Source of the DNA: Trematomus loennbergii
Taxonomy: Eukaryota; Chordata; Actinopteri; Perciformes; Nototheniidae
DNA length: 64,000 bases
NCBI GenBank assembly: GCA_012861695.1
Contig: JAAOOA010000011.1
Span: 2,133,181 to 2,197,180 of the forward strand
Reading direction: 5' to 3'
Of this stretch, positions 62,605 through 64,000 are shown in pieces. The translations under genes were made by a program, and so were the position numbers. Each line of letters begins with the position of its first letter. Position 1 is the stretch's first letter. Below the pieces are notes generated by a model. That model did no database searches, had not been told where the DNA came from, and worked only from the letters and a program-made list of their open reading frames with translations.

Positions 62605-62916
62605 TTAGATGCCACCTTCATGATTATGAATCTGTGAGTGAATTGTTTTCTAACATGACCCTTTTATTTATATTAGGTCTTAAAGTTTTTGCATAAATTA
62701 GGGCGTGGTCACATTGAGTGACAGCTCTGTCAAGTGACTGCTGCTGTTAGCTTCTTGTCTCTCTGCTAGCTGCTCCGTCTCCGTGAAGCTACAGGGACTC
62801 TGCCTGCTCAGTTCATCCAGGGAACACAACTTGACCCCGGCCGTGTTTGTTTGTTCTTCATGCTTATATATCGGACTATTGTGACTCGCTCTGCGGTTAA
62901 AACAGACGGTGCATGA

Positions 62917-63726
62917 ATGCCGTTTTGCGGTAAGTGAAATTCGAGTACTTTATGTGTTTATGATTTAATCAGCTACGTAATGAATGTTAAGGCTTGGGTT
63001 AGCGTGTAAGCGAGTGGTAGCTACATCGGTGCTAACGATGCTAATCGTAGCCTCCAAGTTAACTTAAAACCATAGACTGTATATATAAAGGTTAAAACGA
63101 AATAGACAAGTGTTAAGCGTTAAGTGGGATAATACTGTAGAACAAAAGGCTTCTGTTTGAGGTTGATAAAATAAGGTCATCCTTGTAACTTAGAGAGATA
63201 TTTTATTATGTAGGTAGGAACTGTATGCATCGCTAAGGTTAATTTAAATTGGCTATGCTCAAGTATGTAGACAAGCTAACGTCGAAGTAGTGTATGTGAA
63301 ATCAACCTCACAATAAGATGTGTGTATATTACAATTATTAATGTCATATTTCAAGATGATTACTTAGATATTACAATATGGTTGGTTGAGCTGGAGTTCA
63401 TTATTGAGCTTACACGTTAACGTCACAGTCATCTGAAGAACGAACCCAAACCTTGTTGTTTTTATTAATTGCATTACCAAATTGGTATCAAATAAACAGT
63501 AAGCATTGGTAACACAACTTCCAAAGTTACAGTAAAATAAAAAGGACCCTGACTCGGACAATACACAATCCAACATGTTCAACAGAAGAGAATAAGTTAT
63601 ATTGTTTGTACACATGGTTCTTTACATATATATCTGTTTGTTTAAAGTGTCCAGGTGATGCAGACAGGCTGGACCAGAGAGTGAGAGACAGAACTGGACT
63701 CCTCACAGCAGTGAACTTCAGCACAG
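62917..63726 (+). other. Possible first coding exons of a divergent neighbouring gene
   Basis: A strong donor GCG|GTAAGT ends a candidate exon at 62929, and 63655-63726 is flanked by CCAG and CAG|GTACAA. Joining the start at 62917 (MPFC, phase 1) to the second exon gives an open frame MPFCGDADRLDQRVRDRTGL continuing TAVNFST. I do not recognise the product. It could also be chance or part of a repeat. Confidence 0.25.
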
Positions 63727-64000
63727 GTACAAATACTCTTTTTTCATACTGTACAAAGAATCAAGAAAGATATTGGTTTAAATAAATGAAGTATTGACTT
63801 TAATACACTGATATACATTCCATTAAACAATACTAAATACTAGATCACCTACACATCAGTGAAGTTGAGGGTTTTTTCCATGCAAAGGGTTACATTTAGA
63901 TGTTAACAAGCAATATGACTGTCAGCTTTCTAATTTAAGGTATTGAAGGCAAAGATATTTAACGCATAGTGACAACTGCTATTTATCTCTCAATATTGTC

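Overview
The window is vertebrate DNA, almost certainly from a teleost fish. It holds one large, many-exon gene on the minus strand, with short exons, GT/AG introns and introns full of fish-type repeats (hAT, Tc1-like, PIF/Harbinger-like, TTAA-type and L2-like LINE copies). The gene is ckap5, the XMAP215/ch-TOG microtubule polymerase. I could place 42 consecutive coding exons from the start codon at 54703 down to 4901. Together they encode about 1,970 residues that align end to end with the known vertebrate protein: TOG1 to TOG5, then the C-terminal helical region. The last ~65 residues, the stop codon and the 3' UTR are not here and must lie left of position 1. A probable non-coding first exon and promoter lie near 59703-59850.

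Layout on the plus strand: 1-4900, 3' part of the gene's next intron, with a 148-bp tandem array and a Tc1-like element packed with other insertions; 4901-7317, exons 43 to 36, tightly spaced; 7318-11797, intron with a MITE and an L2-like LINE that is itself interrupted; 11798-21914, exons 35 to 31 with large repeat-filled introns; 21915-25788, one intron holding a four-level nest of transposons; 25789-44502, exons 30 to 5; 44503-54646, exons 4 and 3 and two large hAT elements; 54744-59702, intron 1. Right of 60000 I see no firm gene, only a MITE and a weak candidate for the first exons of a divergent gene (62917-63726).

Five coding exons (5, 13, 23, 27, 36) carry a small indel that breaks the frame. 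All five lie in short homopolymers or a dinucleotide run, and protein homology is intact on both sides. The simplest explanation is sequence or assembly error, not loss of the gene.

I found no bacterial-style system, CRISPR array, virus or toxin gene. The interesting material is the transposon record: several insertions have exact target-site duplications, one hAT copy with transposase remnants looks like the parent of four shorter copies in the same window, and some insertions have an uninterrupted copy nearby that proves the event. Calls rest on my reading of the sequence and on remembered family features. No alignment or database search was run.
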